This document shows positions 31,750 through 45,320 of a stretch of 64,000 nt of DNA, in pieces. Where the stretch lies: positions 868,001 through 932,000 of the forward strand of contig NZ_CP013940.1 in assembly GCF_001277215.2 (NCBI RefSeq), given 5' to 3'. The translations under genes and the position numbers were made by a program. Source of the stretch: Cronobacter malonaticus LMG 23826. GTDB taxonomy: Bacteria; Pseudomonadota; Gammaproteobacteria; Enterobacterales; Enterobacteriaceae. How positions within the stretch are numbered: position 1 is the first letter of the stretch; every line of letters starts with the position of its first letter. Under the pieces are notes generated by a model. That model saw nothing but the letters and a program-made list of their open reading frames with translations, was not told the DNA's origin and ran no database searches.

Positions 31750-33353
31750 ACCAGCGGGGCGAGCACCGACGGCCCGGATTCCGGCAACGTTTCCGGGTAA
31801 TCCAGCGTGTAGTGCAGCCCGCGGCTCTCTTTGCGCATCATGGCGCAGCGCACGATAAGCTCCGCCACCTGCACCAGATTACGCAGCTCCAGCAGGTTAT
31901 TGGAGACGCGGAAGTTGGCGTAATACTCTTCTATCTCCTGCTGTAGCATCGTGATGCGCCGCAGCGCGCGCTCCAGCCGTTTGGTGGTGCGCACAATGCC
32001 CACGTAATCCCACATAAACAGCCGCAGCTCATGCCAGTTATGCTGTAACACTACCAGTTCATCCGGATGCTCCACGCGACTTTCGTCCCAGGCGGGCAGC
32101 GTTTTGGCCTCGCGCGCATAGGGCAGGCGCAGCCGGATATCTTCCGCCGCCGACCAGCCGTAAACCAGACACTCCAGCAGCGAGTTCGAGGCCATACGGT
32201 TCGCGCCGTGCAACCCGGTGTAAGTGACCTCGCCGATGGCGTAAAGCCCGTCGACGTCGGTGCGTCCGTGCTCATCGACCATCACACCGCCGCAGGTGTA
32301 GTGCGCCGCGGGCACCACCGGCACCGGTTCACGAGTGAGATCGATGCCAAGCCCCAGTAGCTTTTCATAAATCGTCGGGAAGTGCTGGCGGACAAACGCC
32401 TCCGGTTTGTGGCTGATGTCGAGATACATGCAGTCGGCGCCGAGACGTTTCATTTCATGGTCGATGGCGCGCGCCACGATATCGCGCGGCGCCAGTTCGG
32501 CGCGCTCGTCAAACTCCGGCATAAAGCGGGTGCCGTCAGGGCGTTTAAGATAAGCCCCTTCGCCACGCAGCGCTTCGGTCAGCAGGAAATTGCGCGCCTG
32601 CGGATGAAACAGGGCGGTTGGATGGAACTGATTGAATTCGAGATTCGCGACGCGACAACCGGCGCGCCAGGCCATCGCGATGCCGTCGCCCGAGGCGATA
32701 TCCGGGTTGGTCGTGTACTGATAGACTTTTGACGCGCCGCCGGTGGCGAGCACCACAGCTTTCGCGCGACAGGTTTCCACTTCTTCTTTATTGCGGTTCC
32801 AGATCCAGGCACCCACCACGCGGCGCGTGCCCGGCAGACCGATTTTATCAGAGATAATCAAATCCACGGCGTTATGACGCTCAAGGATGCGGATATTCGG
32901 ATGGCTTAACGCTTTATCCATCAACGTTGTAGCGACGGCCTTACCGGTGGCGTCGGCCGCATGCAGAATGCGGCGGTGGCTGTGGCCGCCTTCACGCGTG
33001 AGGTGGTAGCTCTCTTCGCCGTTCGACTGCACTTCGGTATCAAACAGCACGCCCTGATCGATAAGCCACTGCACGCAGTGGCGGGCGTTGCTGGCGACAA
33101 ACTCGACGGCGCTGCGATCGCACAGGCCAGCGCCTGCAATCAGCGTGTCCTCCACGTGCGAGGCGATGCTGTCGGTTTCGTCAAAAACCGCGGCTATTCC
33201 GCCCTGGGCATAAAAGGTGGAGCCCTCGCTCAACGGGCCTTTGCTCAATACTATCACCTGGCTATGTTCCGCCAGGCGCAGCGCCAGTGAAAGGCCGGCG
33301 GCACCGCTGCCGACAATCAGCACATCACAGTGAAGTTCAGGTGTCTTATTCAT
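31734..33353 (-). CDS. nadB: NadB, L-aspartate oxidase
   Basis: First enzyme of de novo NAD synthesis: it oxidises L-aspartate to iminoaspartate using FAD, with oxygen or fumarate as acceptor. It has 539 aa. An FAD-binding motif [16 protein letters not shown] is at the N-terminus, the fumarate-reductase-like core contains [12 protein letters not shown], and the C-terminal helical domain is complete. I chose ATG 33353 ([12 protein letters not shown]); the frame continues 36 codons upstream into the promoter. It is divergent from rpoE, as in E. coli. Confidence 0.97.
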   Translation of the reverse strand: MNKTPELHCDVLIVGSGAAGLSLALRLAEHSQVIVLSKGPLSEGSTFYAQGGIAAVFDETDSIASHVEDTLIAGAGLCDRSAVEFVASNARHCVQWLIDQGVLFDTEVQSNGEESYHLTREGGHSHRRILHAADATGKAVATTLMDKALSHPNIRILERHNAVDLIISDKIGLPGTRRVVGAWIWNRNKEEVETCRAKAVVLATGGASKVYQYTTNPDIASGDGIAMAWRAGCRVANLEFNQFHPTALFHPQARNFLLTEALRGEGAYLKRPDGTRFMPEFDERAELAPRDIVARAIDHEMKRLGADCMYLDISHKPEAFVRQHFPTIYEKLLGLGIDLTREPVPVVPAAHYTCGGVMVDEHGRTDVDGLYAIGEVTYTGLHGANRMASNSLLECLVYGWSAAEDIRLRLPYAREAKTLPAWDESRVEHPDELVVLQHNWHELRLFMWDYVGIVRTTKRLERALRRITMLQQEIEEYYANFRVSNNLLELRNLVQVAELIVRCAMMRKESRGLHYTLDYPETLPESGPSVLAPLVHINK

Positions 33354-33482
33354 TGTCGTGTTTAATTTACTAAACAAGGTTTGGCCAGCATAGCACCAGA
33401 ATGCGAAATCAAACACGCTTTTTTTAATCTTCGTTGTAACCACTAAACACGCGAGCGACACTCTGCCTTAACGCGGCCCGGC

Positions 33483-33626
33483 ATGCTGAAAACGCTGCGT
33501 AACACCGCGCATCCCAAAGATTTAAAGGTGAAAAAATGGTGGTGTTGCGTTACCCTGCAAGCGGCTTGTGTAACAAAGTCACGTCTTCGCAGGCCGTCAT
33601 TCAGATTGTGGACATATAATGAATAG
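33483..33626 (+). CDS. rseD: rpoE leader ORF, RseD-like
   Basis: A 47-codon ORF starting MLKTLRNTAHPKDLKVKKWW, with a Cys pair (CCV) and a basic C-terminal half (KSRLRRPSFRLW). It resembles the leader peptide reported upstream of E. coli rpoE, in the same place and orientation. In E. coli its translation is linked to rpoE expression. Here the stop is about 150 bases before rpoE, with the sigma-E promoter in between, so direct stop-start coupling is not visible. A 15-codon ORF starts at 33619 across its stop. Identification rests on memory of the E. coli sequence. Confidence 0.6.
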   Translation: MLKTLRNTAHPKDLKVKKWWCCVTLQAACVTKSRLRRPSFRLWTYNE

Positions 33627-33667
33627 AACCGGCGTTCGCGATTGCCGCACAAAAACAAAGGCGTAAC

Positions 33668-33695
33668 GGAACTTTCCGGGCAACCGGCGCTCTAA
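33668..33695 (+). promoter_or_regulatory. sigma-E promoter of rpoE (autoregulatory)
   Basis: GGAACTTT (33668-33675), 15-base spacer, TCTAA (33691-33695), a close fit to the sigma-E consensus GGAACTT / TCTGA. It lies 80 bases ahead of rpoE. Further upstream (33354-33667) are the nadB promoter on the minus strand and the leader ORF. Confidence 0.85.
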
Positions 33696-33777
33696 GCTTC
33701 TGCTTGCTCACAGTGCAGAGTTCGGGTGGCATTTCGATTACGCGTGGAAATTCAGGTTTGGGGAGACATTACCTCGG

Positions 33778-34353
33778 ATGAGCGAGCAGTTAACGGATCA
33801 GGTCCTTGTCGAACGGGTCCAGAAGGGAGATCAGAAAGCCTTTAACTTACTGGTCATTCGCTACCAGCATAAAGTGGCGAATCTGGTATCCCGCTATGTC
33901 CCCTCAGGCGACGTCTCTGATGTTGTTCAGGAATCTTTTGTTAAAGCCTGGCGCGCGTTTGATTCTTTTCGCGGCGACAGCGCGTTTTATACCTGGCTCT
34001 ACCGTATCGCCGTGAACACGGCAAAAAACTATTTAGTCGCTCAGGGTCGTCGCCCGCCGTCCAGTGACGTGGACGCCAACGAGGCGGAAAATTTCGAAAG
34101 CGGCGGCGCGTTGAAAGAAATTTCGAACCCAGAGAACTTAATGTTGTCTGAGGAACTGAGACAGATTGTATTCCGTACCATTGAGTCACTCCCGGAAGAT
34201 TTACGCATGGCAATTACGTTGCGGGAGCTGGATGGCCTTAGCTATGAAGAGATAGCGGCTATTATGGATTGCCCGGTTGGTACGGTACGCTCCCGCATTT
34301 TCCGTGCGCGGGAAGCCATTGATAATAAAGTTCAACCGCTTATCAGGCGTTGA
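33778..34353 (+). CDS. rpoE: RpoE, envelope-stress sigma factor (sigma-E, sigma-24)
   Basis: ECF sigma factor of 191 aa, essentially the E. coli protein. Region 2 (FNLLVIRYQHKVANLVSRYV, DVVQESFVKAWRAFDSF) binds -10 elements. Region 4 (LPEDLRMAITLRELDGLSYE, CPVGTVRSRIFRAREAI) binds the GGAACTT -35. It controls outer-membrane protein and LPS assembly genes, including bamD of this window in E. coli. It heads the rpoE-rseABC operon; its partner anti-sigma factor is the next gene. Confidence 0.99.
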   Translation: MSEQLTDQVLVERVQKGDQKAFNLLVIRYQHKVANLVSRYVPSGDVSDVVQESFVKAWRAFDSFRGDSAFYTWLYRIAVNTAKNYLVAQGRRPPSSDVDANEAENFESGGALKEISNPENLMLSEELRQIVFRTIESLPEDLRMAITLRELDGLSYEEIAAIMDCPVGTVRSRIFRAREAIDNKVQPLIRR

Positions 34354-34384
34354 CGATAGCGGGATACTGGAAAAGGTATTAAGC

Positions 34385-35035
34385 ATGCAGAAAGAAAAAC
34401 TTTCCGCTTTAATGGATGGGGAAGCACTGGACAGCGAATTGCTGAGCGCGGTCGAAAACGACAAAGCGTTGCAGCAAACCTGGGAAAGCTATCACCTCAT
34501 TCGCGATACCCTGCGCGGCGATACCGGCGAAACGCTTCATTTTGATATCTCCGCGCGCGTGATGGCGGCGATTGAAAATGAGCCAGCCCGTCAGGTTGCG
34601 CCGCTCATCCCTGAATCACAGCCCGCGCCGCAACAGTGGAGCAAAATGCCCTTCTGGCACAAAGTGCGCCCCTGGGCGAGCCTGCTGACGCAGGTCGGCA
34701 TGGCAGCGTGCGTATCGCTGGCGGTGATCGTCGGCGTTCAGCACTATAACGGTCAACCTGATGCTACCGCGCAGCCAGAAGCGCCGGTTTTCAATACGCT
34801 GCCGATGATGGGTAAAGCCAGCCCGGTCAGCCTTGGCGTGCCGACGGCGGATAACAACGCCGCAGGCGGTCAGCCGCAGGTACAGGAACAGCGTCGCCGC
34901 ATTAACGCGATGTTGCAGGATTACGAACTGCAACGCCGCCTGCATGCCGAGCAGCTCCAGCTGGAGCAGTCGCAGACGCAGCAGGCCGCCTTACAAGTGC
35001 CTGGTAACCAGACTTTAGGAACTCAATCGCAGTAA
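34385..35035 (+). CDS. rseA: RseA, anti-sigma-E factor
   Basis: Inner-membrane protein of 216 aa, the E. coli length. The cytoplasmic sigma-E-binding domain is residues 1-66 (MQKEKLSALMDGEALDSELL), the single membrane helix about 100-119 (LLTQVGMAACVSLAVIVGVQ) and the periplasmic part binds RseB. The DegS cleavage site Val148-Ser149 is kept (SPVSLGV), so the DegS-RseP proteolytic relay should work. I chose ATG 34385. The 1-base overlap with rseB (TAATG) implies coupled translation. Confidence 0.98.
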   Translation: MQKEKLSALMDGEALDSELLSAVENDKALQQTWESYHLIRDTLRGDTGETLHFDISARVMAAIENEPARQVAPLIPESQPAPQQWSKMPFWHKVRPWASLLTQVGMAACVSLAVIVGVQHYNGQPDATAQPEAPVFNTLPMMGKASPVSLGVPTADNNAAGGQPQVQEQRRRINAMLQDYELQRRLHAEQLQLEQSQTQQAALQVPGNQTLGTQSQ

Positions 35036-35988
35036 TGAAGCAACTTTGGTGCGCCGTCTCTCTTTTGACGGGCAGCCTGTTCGTTTCCTTCAACGCCTCG
35101 GCAGATGCATCGTCCGAGGCGTTGTTGCAGCAAATGAACCTGGCGAGCCAGTCACTCAACTACGAGCTCTCATTTGTCAGCATCAACAAGCAGGGTGTGG
35201 AATCTTTACGCTACCGCCACGCAAGGCTCGACAATAAGCCCCTCGCACAATTATTGCAGCTGGACGGCCCGCGTCGCGAAGTCGTGCAGCGCGGTTCGGA
35301 AATCAGCTATTTCGAGCCAGGGCTTGAGCCGTTTACCCTGAACGGCGATTTCATCGTCGATTCGCTGCCGTCGCTGGTTTATACCGATTTCCGCCGCCTC
35401 GCGCCGTATTACGACTTTATCTCCGTCGGGCGCACCCGCATTGCCGACCGGCTTTGCGAAGTGATCCGCGTGGTGGCGCGCGATGGCACCCGTTATGGTT
35501 ATATCGCGTGGGTTGATAGCGAGACCCGCCTGCCAATGCGTGTCGATTTGCTGGATCGCGACGGCGAAACGCTGGAGCAGTTCCGCGTCGTCTCCTTTAC
35601 GGTGAACGATAAGCCCGGCACGATGATGCAGAATCTGGCGAAAGCCTCGCTGCCGCCGCTTCTCTCCGTACCGGCGGGCGATGACGTTAAGTTTGGCTGG
35701 TCAGCATCGTGGTTGCCGCAGGGCTTTACTGAAATTTCCAGCAGTCGCCGGCCGCTGCCGGGCGTCGATTCGCCGGTAGAGTCGCGGCTCTATTCTGACG
35801 GGCTGTTTAGTTTCTCGATTAACGTGAGCCGCGCGAGCGCCAATAGCAGCGAACAGATGCTGCGCACCGGCAGACGCACCGTCAGCACCGAAGTGCGCAA
35901 TAATGCCGAAATCACGGTGGTGGGTGAACTGCCGCCACCGACGGCGAAGCGCATCGCGAGCAGCATTACCTTCAGGGCATCTCAATGA
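35035..35988 (+). CDS. rseB: RseB, periplasmic regulator of sigma-E
   Basis: Periplasmic protein of 317 aa that shields RseA from DegS and senses LPS intermediates. A signal peptide is clear (MKQLWCAVSLLTGSLFVSFNASA). The two-domain MucB/RseB structure follows, with a LolA-like lipid-binding fold (SEALLQQMNLASQSLNYELS) and a smaller C-terminal domain after about residue 210. It overlaps rseC by four bases. Confidence 0.97.
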   Translation: MKQLWCAVSLLTGSLFVSFNASADASSEALLQQMNLASQSLNYELSFVSINKQGVESLRYRHARLDNKPLAQLLQLDGPRREVVQRGSEISYFEPGLEPFTLNGDFIVDSLPSLVYTDFRRLAPYYDFISVGRTRIADRLCEVIRVVARDGTRYGYIAWVDSETRLPMRVDLLDRDGETLEQFRVVSFTVNDKPGTMMQNLAKASLPPLLSVPAGDDVKFGWSASWLPQGFTEISSSRRPLPGVDSPVESRLYSDGLFSFSINVSRASANSSEQMLRTGRRTVSTEVRNNAEITVVGELPPPTAKRIASSITFRASQ

Positions 35989-36464
35989 TTAAAGAGTGGG
36001 CCACGGTCGTATCGTGGCAAAACGGCGAAGCTGTACTTAGCTGTGACGTCAAAGCCTCCTGCAGCAGTTGCGCGTCCCGCGCCGGTTGCGGCACGCGCGT
36101 GCTGAACAAGCTGGGGCCGCAGAACACGCACTATATCAACGTGCCGAGCGAACAGCCGCTGGTAGCCGGGCAGAAAGTGGAACTGGGCATCGCCGAAGGC
36201 AGCCTGCTTGGCTCCGCGATGCTGGTCTATCTGTCGCCGCTGGTGGGCCTGTTTATCATGGCAGGCGTGTTCCAGGCGCTGTTTGGCTCCGATCTCGCCG
36301 CGATGTGCGGCGCGGCGCTGGGTGGCGTGGGCGGTTTTCTGCTGGCGCGCGGCTTGTCGCCGAACTTCGCGTCGCGTGACAGCTGGCAGCCGGTTATCCT
36401 CAGCGTGGGCCTTCCGCCCGATGCGCTGCGCGTTGAAACGTCTCCTTCCTCAGACAGCCGGTAA
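35985..36464 (+). CDS. rseC: RseC, SoxR-reducing / sigma-E regulatory membrane protein
   Basis: Inner-membrane protein of 159 aa with a Cys-rich cytoplasmic N-terminus (CDVKASCSSCASRAGCGTR) and two membrane helices (about 75-125: LLGSAMLVYLSPLVGLFIMAG and the Gly-rich LAAMCGAALGGVGGFLLA). In E. coli it weakly affects sigma-E and, with Rsx proteins, keeps SoxR reduced. It starts inside the rseB stop (ATGA). The cysteines may carry an Fe-S cluster; that is an inference. Confidence 0.95.
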   Translation: MIKEWATVVSWQNGEAVLSCDVKASCSSCASRAGCGTRVLNKLGPQNTHYINVPSEQPLVAGQKVELGIAEGSLLGSAMLVYLSPLVGLFIMAGVFQALFGSDLAAMCGAALGGVGGFLLARGLSPNFASRDSWQPVILSVGLPPDALRVETSPSSDSR

Positions 36465-36480
36465 CCACCGGCTGCGTGTT
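36455..36480 (+). terminator. Probable terminator of the rpoE-rseABC operon
   Basis: Stem CAGCCGGT/ACCGGCTG (36455-36462 with 36467-36474), AACC loop, then GTGTTTTA. It overlaps the rseC stop; the U run is short, so termination may be partial and lepA may receive read-through. Confidence 0.65.
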
Positions 36481-36663
36481 TTACGCCGCCTTTCCCTGTG
36501 ATTTTCATTCGCCGTCTATGCTTACCTGAGACGCAGTTTCCCCGCTTTCTGGTTGTAGTGTAGAATGCAGCGTTTCAGGCATAAGACAGCCAGAGACATC
36601 ATGCTCAGTACCGCGCGTTGCGCCGAGCCTCTCAGGATTTATAAGGCATAAAAATCTCGCTAT

Positions 36664-38463
<1,800 letters not shown>

Positions 38464-38477
38464 CCTAAGGAGTTGGC

Positions 38478-39443
38478 ATGGCGAATATGTTTGCCCTGAT
38501 CCTGGTCATCGCAACGCTGGTGACGGGCATCTTGTGGTGCGTGGATAAATTTATCTTCGCGCCGAAGCGTCGCGAGCGCGCGGCGCATGCCGCCGCGGAT
38601 GCGCAGGACGCGGGCGCGTCGAAAAAAGCAGGCCCGAAACCGGGCTGGCTGGAAACCGGCGCGTCGGTTTTCCCGGTTCTGGCGGTCGTTCTGGTGGTGC
38701 GCTCGTTTATTTATGAGCCATTCCAGATCCCGTCTGGCTCCATGATGCCGACGCTGCTTATCGGCGATTTTATCCTTGTGGAGAAATTCGCCTACGGCAT
38801 TAAAGATCCGATTTACCAGAAGACGCTTATCGAAACCGGCCATCCGAAGCGCGGCGATATCGCCGTGTTTAAATATCCGGGCGATCCGCGTCTTGACTAC
38901 ATCAAGCGCGTGGTCGGTCTGCCGGGCGATAAAGTCAGCTACGATCCGGTGGCGAAAGAAGTGACCGTCCAGCCGAACTGCAGCTCAGGCCAGGCGTGCG
39001 CGAACGCGCTGCCAATCACCTATTCGAACGTCGAGCCGAGCGATTTCGTACAGACGTTTGGCCGTCAGAGCGGCGGCGAGGCGAGCAGCGGCTTCTTCCA
39101 GGTACCGAAGAACGAAAGCAAAGACGGCGGCATTCGCCTGACCGAGCGTAAGGAAACCTTAGGCGACATCACGCACCGCATTCTCACAGTGCCTATCGCG
39201 CAGGATCAGGTCGGTATTTACTACCGTCAGCAGGGCCAGCAGAACGGCACCTGGATTGTTCCGCCGGGCCACTACTTCATGATGGGCGACAACCGCGATA
39301 ACAGCGCCGACAGCCGTTACTGGGGTTTCGTCCCGGAGGCGAATCTGGTGGGCAAAGCGACCGCTATCTGGATGAGTTTCGAGAAGCAGGAAGGTGAATG
39401 GCCGACAGGCGTGCGCCTGAATCGAATCGGCGGCATTCATTAA
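38478..39443 (+). CDS. lepB: LepB, signal peptidase I
   Basis: Inner-membrane protease that removes Sec and Tat signal peptides. It has 321 aa (E. coli 324). Two N-terminal membrane segments flank a cytoplasmic loop. The catalytic Ser88 (in IPSGSMMPTLL) and the general base Lys143 (DYIKRVVGLPGD) keep the usual 55-residue spacing. The loop Cys pair (NCSSGQACANAL) corresponds to the E. coli disulfide. It is translated with its own ribosome site AAGGAG. Confidence 0.98.
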   Translation: MANMFALILVIATLVTGILWCVDKFIFAPKRRERAAHAAADAQDAGASKKAGPKPGWLETGASVFPVLAVVLVVRSFIYEPFQIPSGSMMPTLLIGDFILVEKFAYGIKDPIYQKTLIETGHPKRGDIAVFKYPGDPRLDYIKRVVGLPGDKVSYDPVAKEVTVQPNCSSGQACANALPITYSNVEPSDFVQTFGRQSGGEASSGFFQVPKNESKDGGIRLTERKETLGDITHRILTVPIAQDQVGIYYRQQGQQNGTWIVPPGHYFMMGDNRDNSADSRYWGFVPEANLVGKATAIWMSFEKQEGEWPTGVRLNRIGGIH

Positions 39444-39516
39444 CGAATTAAATCTGTTGGAACTAACGACATCCCCTGTCGTTGTGTATAGAATATTCCC
39501 CCGACGATTTCCGGCT

Positions 39517-39581
39517 GGCTCCCGCAAGGGAGCCACGGCACACGAAACAGCTTTGAACCCCATCAGCCCTGTTCCGTGTGC
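39517..39581 (+). promoter_or_regulatory. rnc 5' leader stem-loops (RNase III autoregulation target)
   Basis: A perfect hairpin GGCTCCC-GCAA-GGGAGCC (39517-39534) is followed by a 13-bp stem with one A-C mismatch (39538-39550 pairs with 39569-39581). They lie just ahead of rnc, where E. coli RNase III cuts its own mRNA leader to lower its synthesis. Confidence 0.75.
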
Positions 39582-39584
39582 TGA

Positions 39585-41197
<1,613 letters not shown>

Positions 41198-41206
41198 GGC
41201 CACCTG

Positions 41207-41944
41207 ATGGAAGGCTGGCAGCGCGCCTTTGTGCTCCACGCGCGTCCGTGGAGCGAAACCAGCCTGATTATCGATCTGTTCAGCGAAGAGTCGGGACGCG
41301 TGCGCGTGGTCGCCAAAGGCGCGCGCCGTAAACGCTCTAATCTCAAAGGCGCGCTACAGCCATTTACCCCGCTGCTGGTGCGCTGGAGCGGGCGCGGCGA
41401 CGTCAAAAACCTCACCAGCGCCGAAGCCGTTTCGCTTGCGCTTCCGCTTTCCGGCATCACGCTATACAGCGGCCTGTACGTTAACGAACTGGTCGCGCGC
41501 GTGCTGGAGCCGGAAACCCGCTTTTCCGAGCTTTTCTTCGATTACCTGCACTGCATTCAGGCGCTGGCTGGCGCGAGTGGCTCACCGGAGCCTGCGCTGC
41601 GTCGCTTTGAACTCGCGTTGCTCGGGCATCTTGGCTACGGCGTCGATTTTCTGCACTGCGCGGGCACCGGCGATGAAGTCGATGACGCAATGACCTACCG
41701 CTATCGTGAAGAGAAGGGCTTTATCGCAAGCCTGGTTATCGACAACACTTCCTTTACCGGCCGTCAACTCAAAGCGCTCGCCACACGCGAATTCCCCGAT
41801 GTTGACACCCTGCGCGCCGCCAAGCGTTTCACGCGTATGGCGCTCAAACCGTATCTCGGCGGCAAACCGCTGAAGAGCCGCGAGCTGTTTCGCCAGTTTG
41901 TGCCTAAAAAACGTCCGCTTCCGCCGGAAGGCGAAACCGCCTGA
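41207..41944 (+). CDS. recO: RecO, recombination mediator
   Basis: With RecR it loads RecA on SSB-coated single-stranded gaps and anneals strands. It has 245 aa (E. coli 242). An N-terminal OB fold ([21 protein letters not shown]) is followed by a helical domain. The E. coli-type protein lacks the zinc-finger cysteine set seen in other bacteria, as here. Third gene of the rnc operon. Confidence 0.96.
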
Positions 41945-42018
41945 CCGCGCAACCATAGCCAGCCTTTCCCGACCAGGTGTAAACTGCCTGCACTTTTTGT
42001 CGATTTACGAGGATTGTC

Positions 42019-42749
42019 ATGGCTGAATTGCTGTTAGGGGTCAACATCGACCACATCGCCACGCTGCGTAACGCCCGCGGCACGGCTTATCCGGACCCGG
42101 TACAGGCGGCGTTCATCGCCGAGCAGGCAGGCGCGGACGGCATCACCGTTCACCTGCGTGAAGATCGCCGTCATATCACCGATCGCGATGTGCGTATTCT
42201 GCGCCAGACACTCCACACCCGTATGAACCTCGAGATGGCCGTCACCGAAGAGATGCTGGCCATCGCCTGCGAGACAAAACCGCATTTCTGCTGCCTGGTG
42301 CCGGAAAAGCGTCAGGAAGTGACCACCGAAGGCGGGCTGGATGTCGCGGGTCAGCTCGATAAAATGCGCGACGCCTGCCAGCGTCTGGCGGCGGCGGGCA
42401 TTCTGGTGTCGCTGTTTATCGACGCCGATAACGCGCAGATTGACGCTGCGGTCGCGGTCGGCGCGCCATATATTGAAATCCACACCGGCTGCTATGCGGA
42501 TGCCGAAGACGACGCCACCCGCGCGCGCGAACTTGAGCGTATCGCGAAAGCCGCCACCTATGCGGCGAGCAAAGGCCTGAAAGTGAACGCCGGGCACGGG
42601 CTTACCTACCACAACGTCCAGGCGATTGCCGCGCTCCCGGAAATGCATGAGCTGAATATCGGCCACGCAATTATCGGGCGCGCCGTAATGAGCGGCCTGA
42701 AAGAGGCGGTTTCTGAGATGAAACGTCTGATGCTGGAAGCGCGTCGCTA

Positions 42750-42750
<1 letters not shown>
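42019..42750 (+). CDS. pdxJ: PdxJ, pyridoxine 5'-phosphate synthase
   Basis: Condenses 1-deoxy-D-xylulose 5-phosphate with aminoacetone 3-phosphate to pyridoxine phosphate, the last ring-forming step of vitamin B6 synthesis. It has 243 aa in a TIM barrel: [17 protein letters not shown] at the N-terminus, EMAVTEEM, and the phosphate loop [11 protein letters not shown]. The stop overlaps the acpS start by one base (TAATG). GlyA further on uses the PLP made by this route. Confidence 0.98.
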
Positions 42751-44292
<1,542 letters not shown>

Positions 44293-44356
44293 CAACGCCT
44301 CCGGCTGGATTAAGTGTGATCGGCTTTTCAATGCCGGGAAATTTACTCGCCACTTT

Positions 44357-44402
44357 GAATTTTATATTCCATTATAGCGCCATCATTATGAATTAAAAAT
44401 TC
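44357..44402. promoter_or_regulatory. Paired dyads upstream of murQ (candidate YfhH/MurR operators)
   Basis: Two similar inverted repeats: GAAT-TTTAT-ATTC (44357-44369) and GAATT-AAA-AATTC (44390-44402). Their centres are 33 bases apart, about three helical turns, in the 121-bp divergent region. The second ends 11 bases before murQ. Assignment to the neighbouring regulator is inference. Confidence 0.5.
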
Positions 44403-44413
44403 AGAGGTGCAAT

Positions 44414-45307
44414 ATGAATCTTGGCTCGCTGGTCTCAGAAACCCGCAATCCCGATACGCTGGATCTCGACGCGCTCCCGACGCTTGAGATGCTGAGGCGT
44501 TTTAACGAAGAAGACAAGCGTGTGGCGCACGCCGTCAGTGAAACATTGCCGGATGTGGCGAAGGCGGTGGACGCGGCGGCGGCGGCGCTCACTCGCGGCG
44601 GGCGGCTCATCTATATGGGGGCAGGCACCAGCGGACGTCTTGGCGTGCTGGACGCCTCGGAATGCCCGCCAACGTTCGGCGTGCCGCATGGTGTGGTGGT
44701 CGGACTTATCGCAGGCGGCCCCGGCGCGCTGCTGAAAGCCGTCGAAGGCGCGGAAGATAACGCGCAGCTTGGGAAAGACGATCTCAAAGGCATCGGGCTT
44801 ACCGCGCGCGATATGGTGGTGGGGCTGGCGGCATCGGGGCGCACGCCGTATGTCATCGGCGGCCTGAAGTACGCCCGCGCGCTGGGCTGTGCGACGGCGG
44901 CCATCTCCTGTAACCCCGGCTCGCCGATAGCCGAAGCGGCGGAAATCGCCATTTCGCCGGTGGTCGGCCCGGAGGCGCTCACTGGCTCCACCCGCCTGAA
45001 ATCCGGTACGGCGCAGAAACTGGTGCTTAACATGATCTCCACCGGCGCGATGGTGAAGTGCGGCAAGGTCTACCAGAACCTGATGGTGGATATGAAAGCG
45101 ACCAACGTCAAACTGGTGGATCGCGCCTGCCGGATGGTGATGGAAGCGACCGGCGTGACGCGTGAAGAGGCCGAAGCGGTGCTCACACAGACCGATTATG
45201 AAGTGAAACCCGCCATTTTAATGGTGCTGACCGGGCTGGACGCGCAGGCGGCCCATGCGCGTCTCGCGGCGCATAACGGCTTTTTAAGAGCGGCGTTGCA
45301 GCCGTAA
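44414..45307 (+). CDS. murQ: MurQ, N-acetylmuramic acid 6-phosphate etherase
   Basis: Cleaves the lactyl ether of MurNAc 6-phosphate to GlcNAc 6-phosphate and D-lactate during peptidoglycan recycling. It has 297 aa. SIS-domain motifs [21 protein letters not shown] and [17 protein letters not shown], and the C-terminal EEAEAVL helix typical of MurQ, are present. It is followed by the PTS permease 13 bases on, forming an uptake-and-cleavage unit. In E. coli murQP lies elsewhere, beside murR. Confidence 0.97.
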   Translation: MNLGSLVSETRNPDTLDLDALPTLEMLRRFNEEDKRVAHAVSETLPDVAKAVDAAAAALTRGGRLIYMGAGTSGRLGVLDASECPPTFGVPHGVVVGLIAGGPGALLKAVEGAEDNAQLGKDDLKGIGLTARDMVVGLAASGRTPYVIGGLKYARALGCATAAISCNPGSPIAEAAEIAISPVVGPEALTGSTRLKSGTAQKLVLNMISTGAMVKCGKVYQNLMVDMKATNVKLVDRACRMVMEATGVTREEAEAVLTQTDYEVKPAILMVLTGLDAQAAHARLAAHNGFLRAALQP

Positions 45308-45320
45308 GGGGACGTAACGT

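Noticed and set aside
44413..44510. murQ-murP as a recent horizontal acquisition
   Set aside because: Codon use and G+C look like the neighbours, and the regulator-etherase-permease arrangement is compact and complete, so transfer is not supported by the sequence alone.
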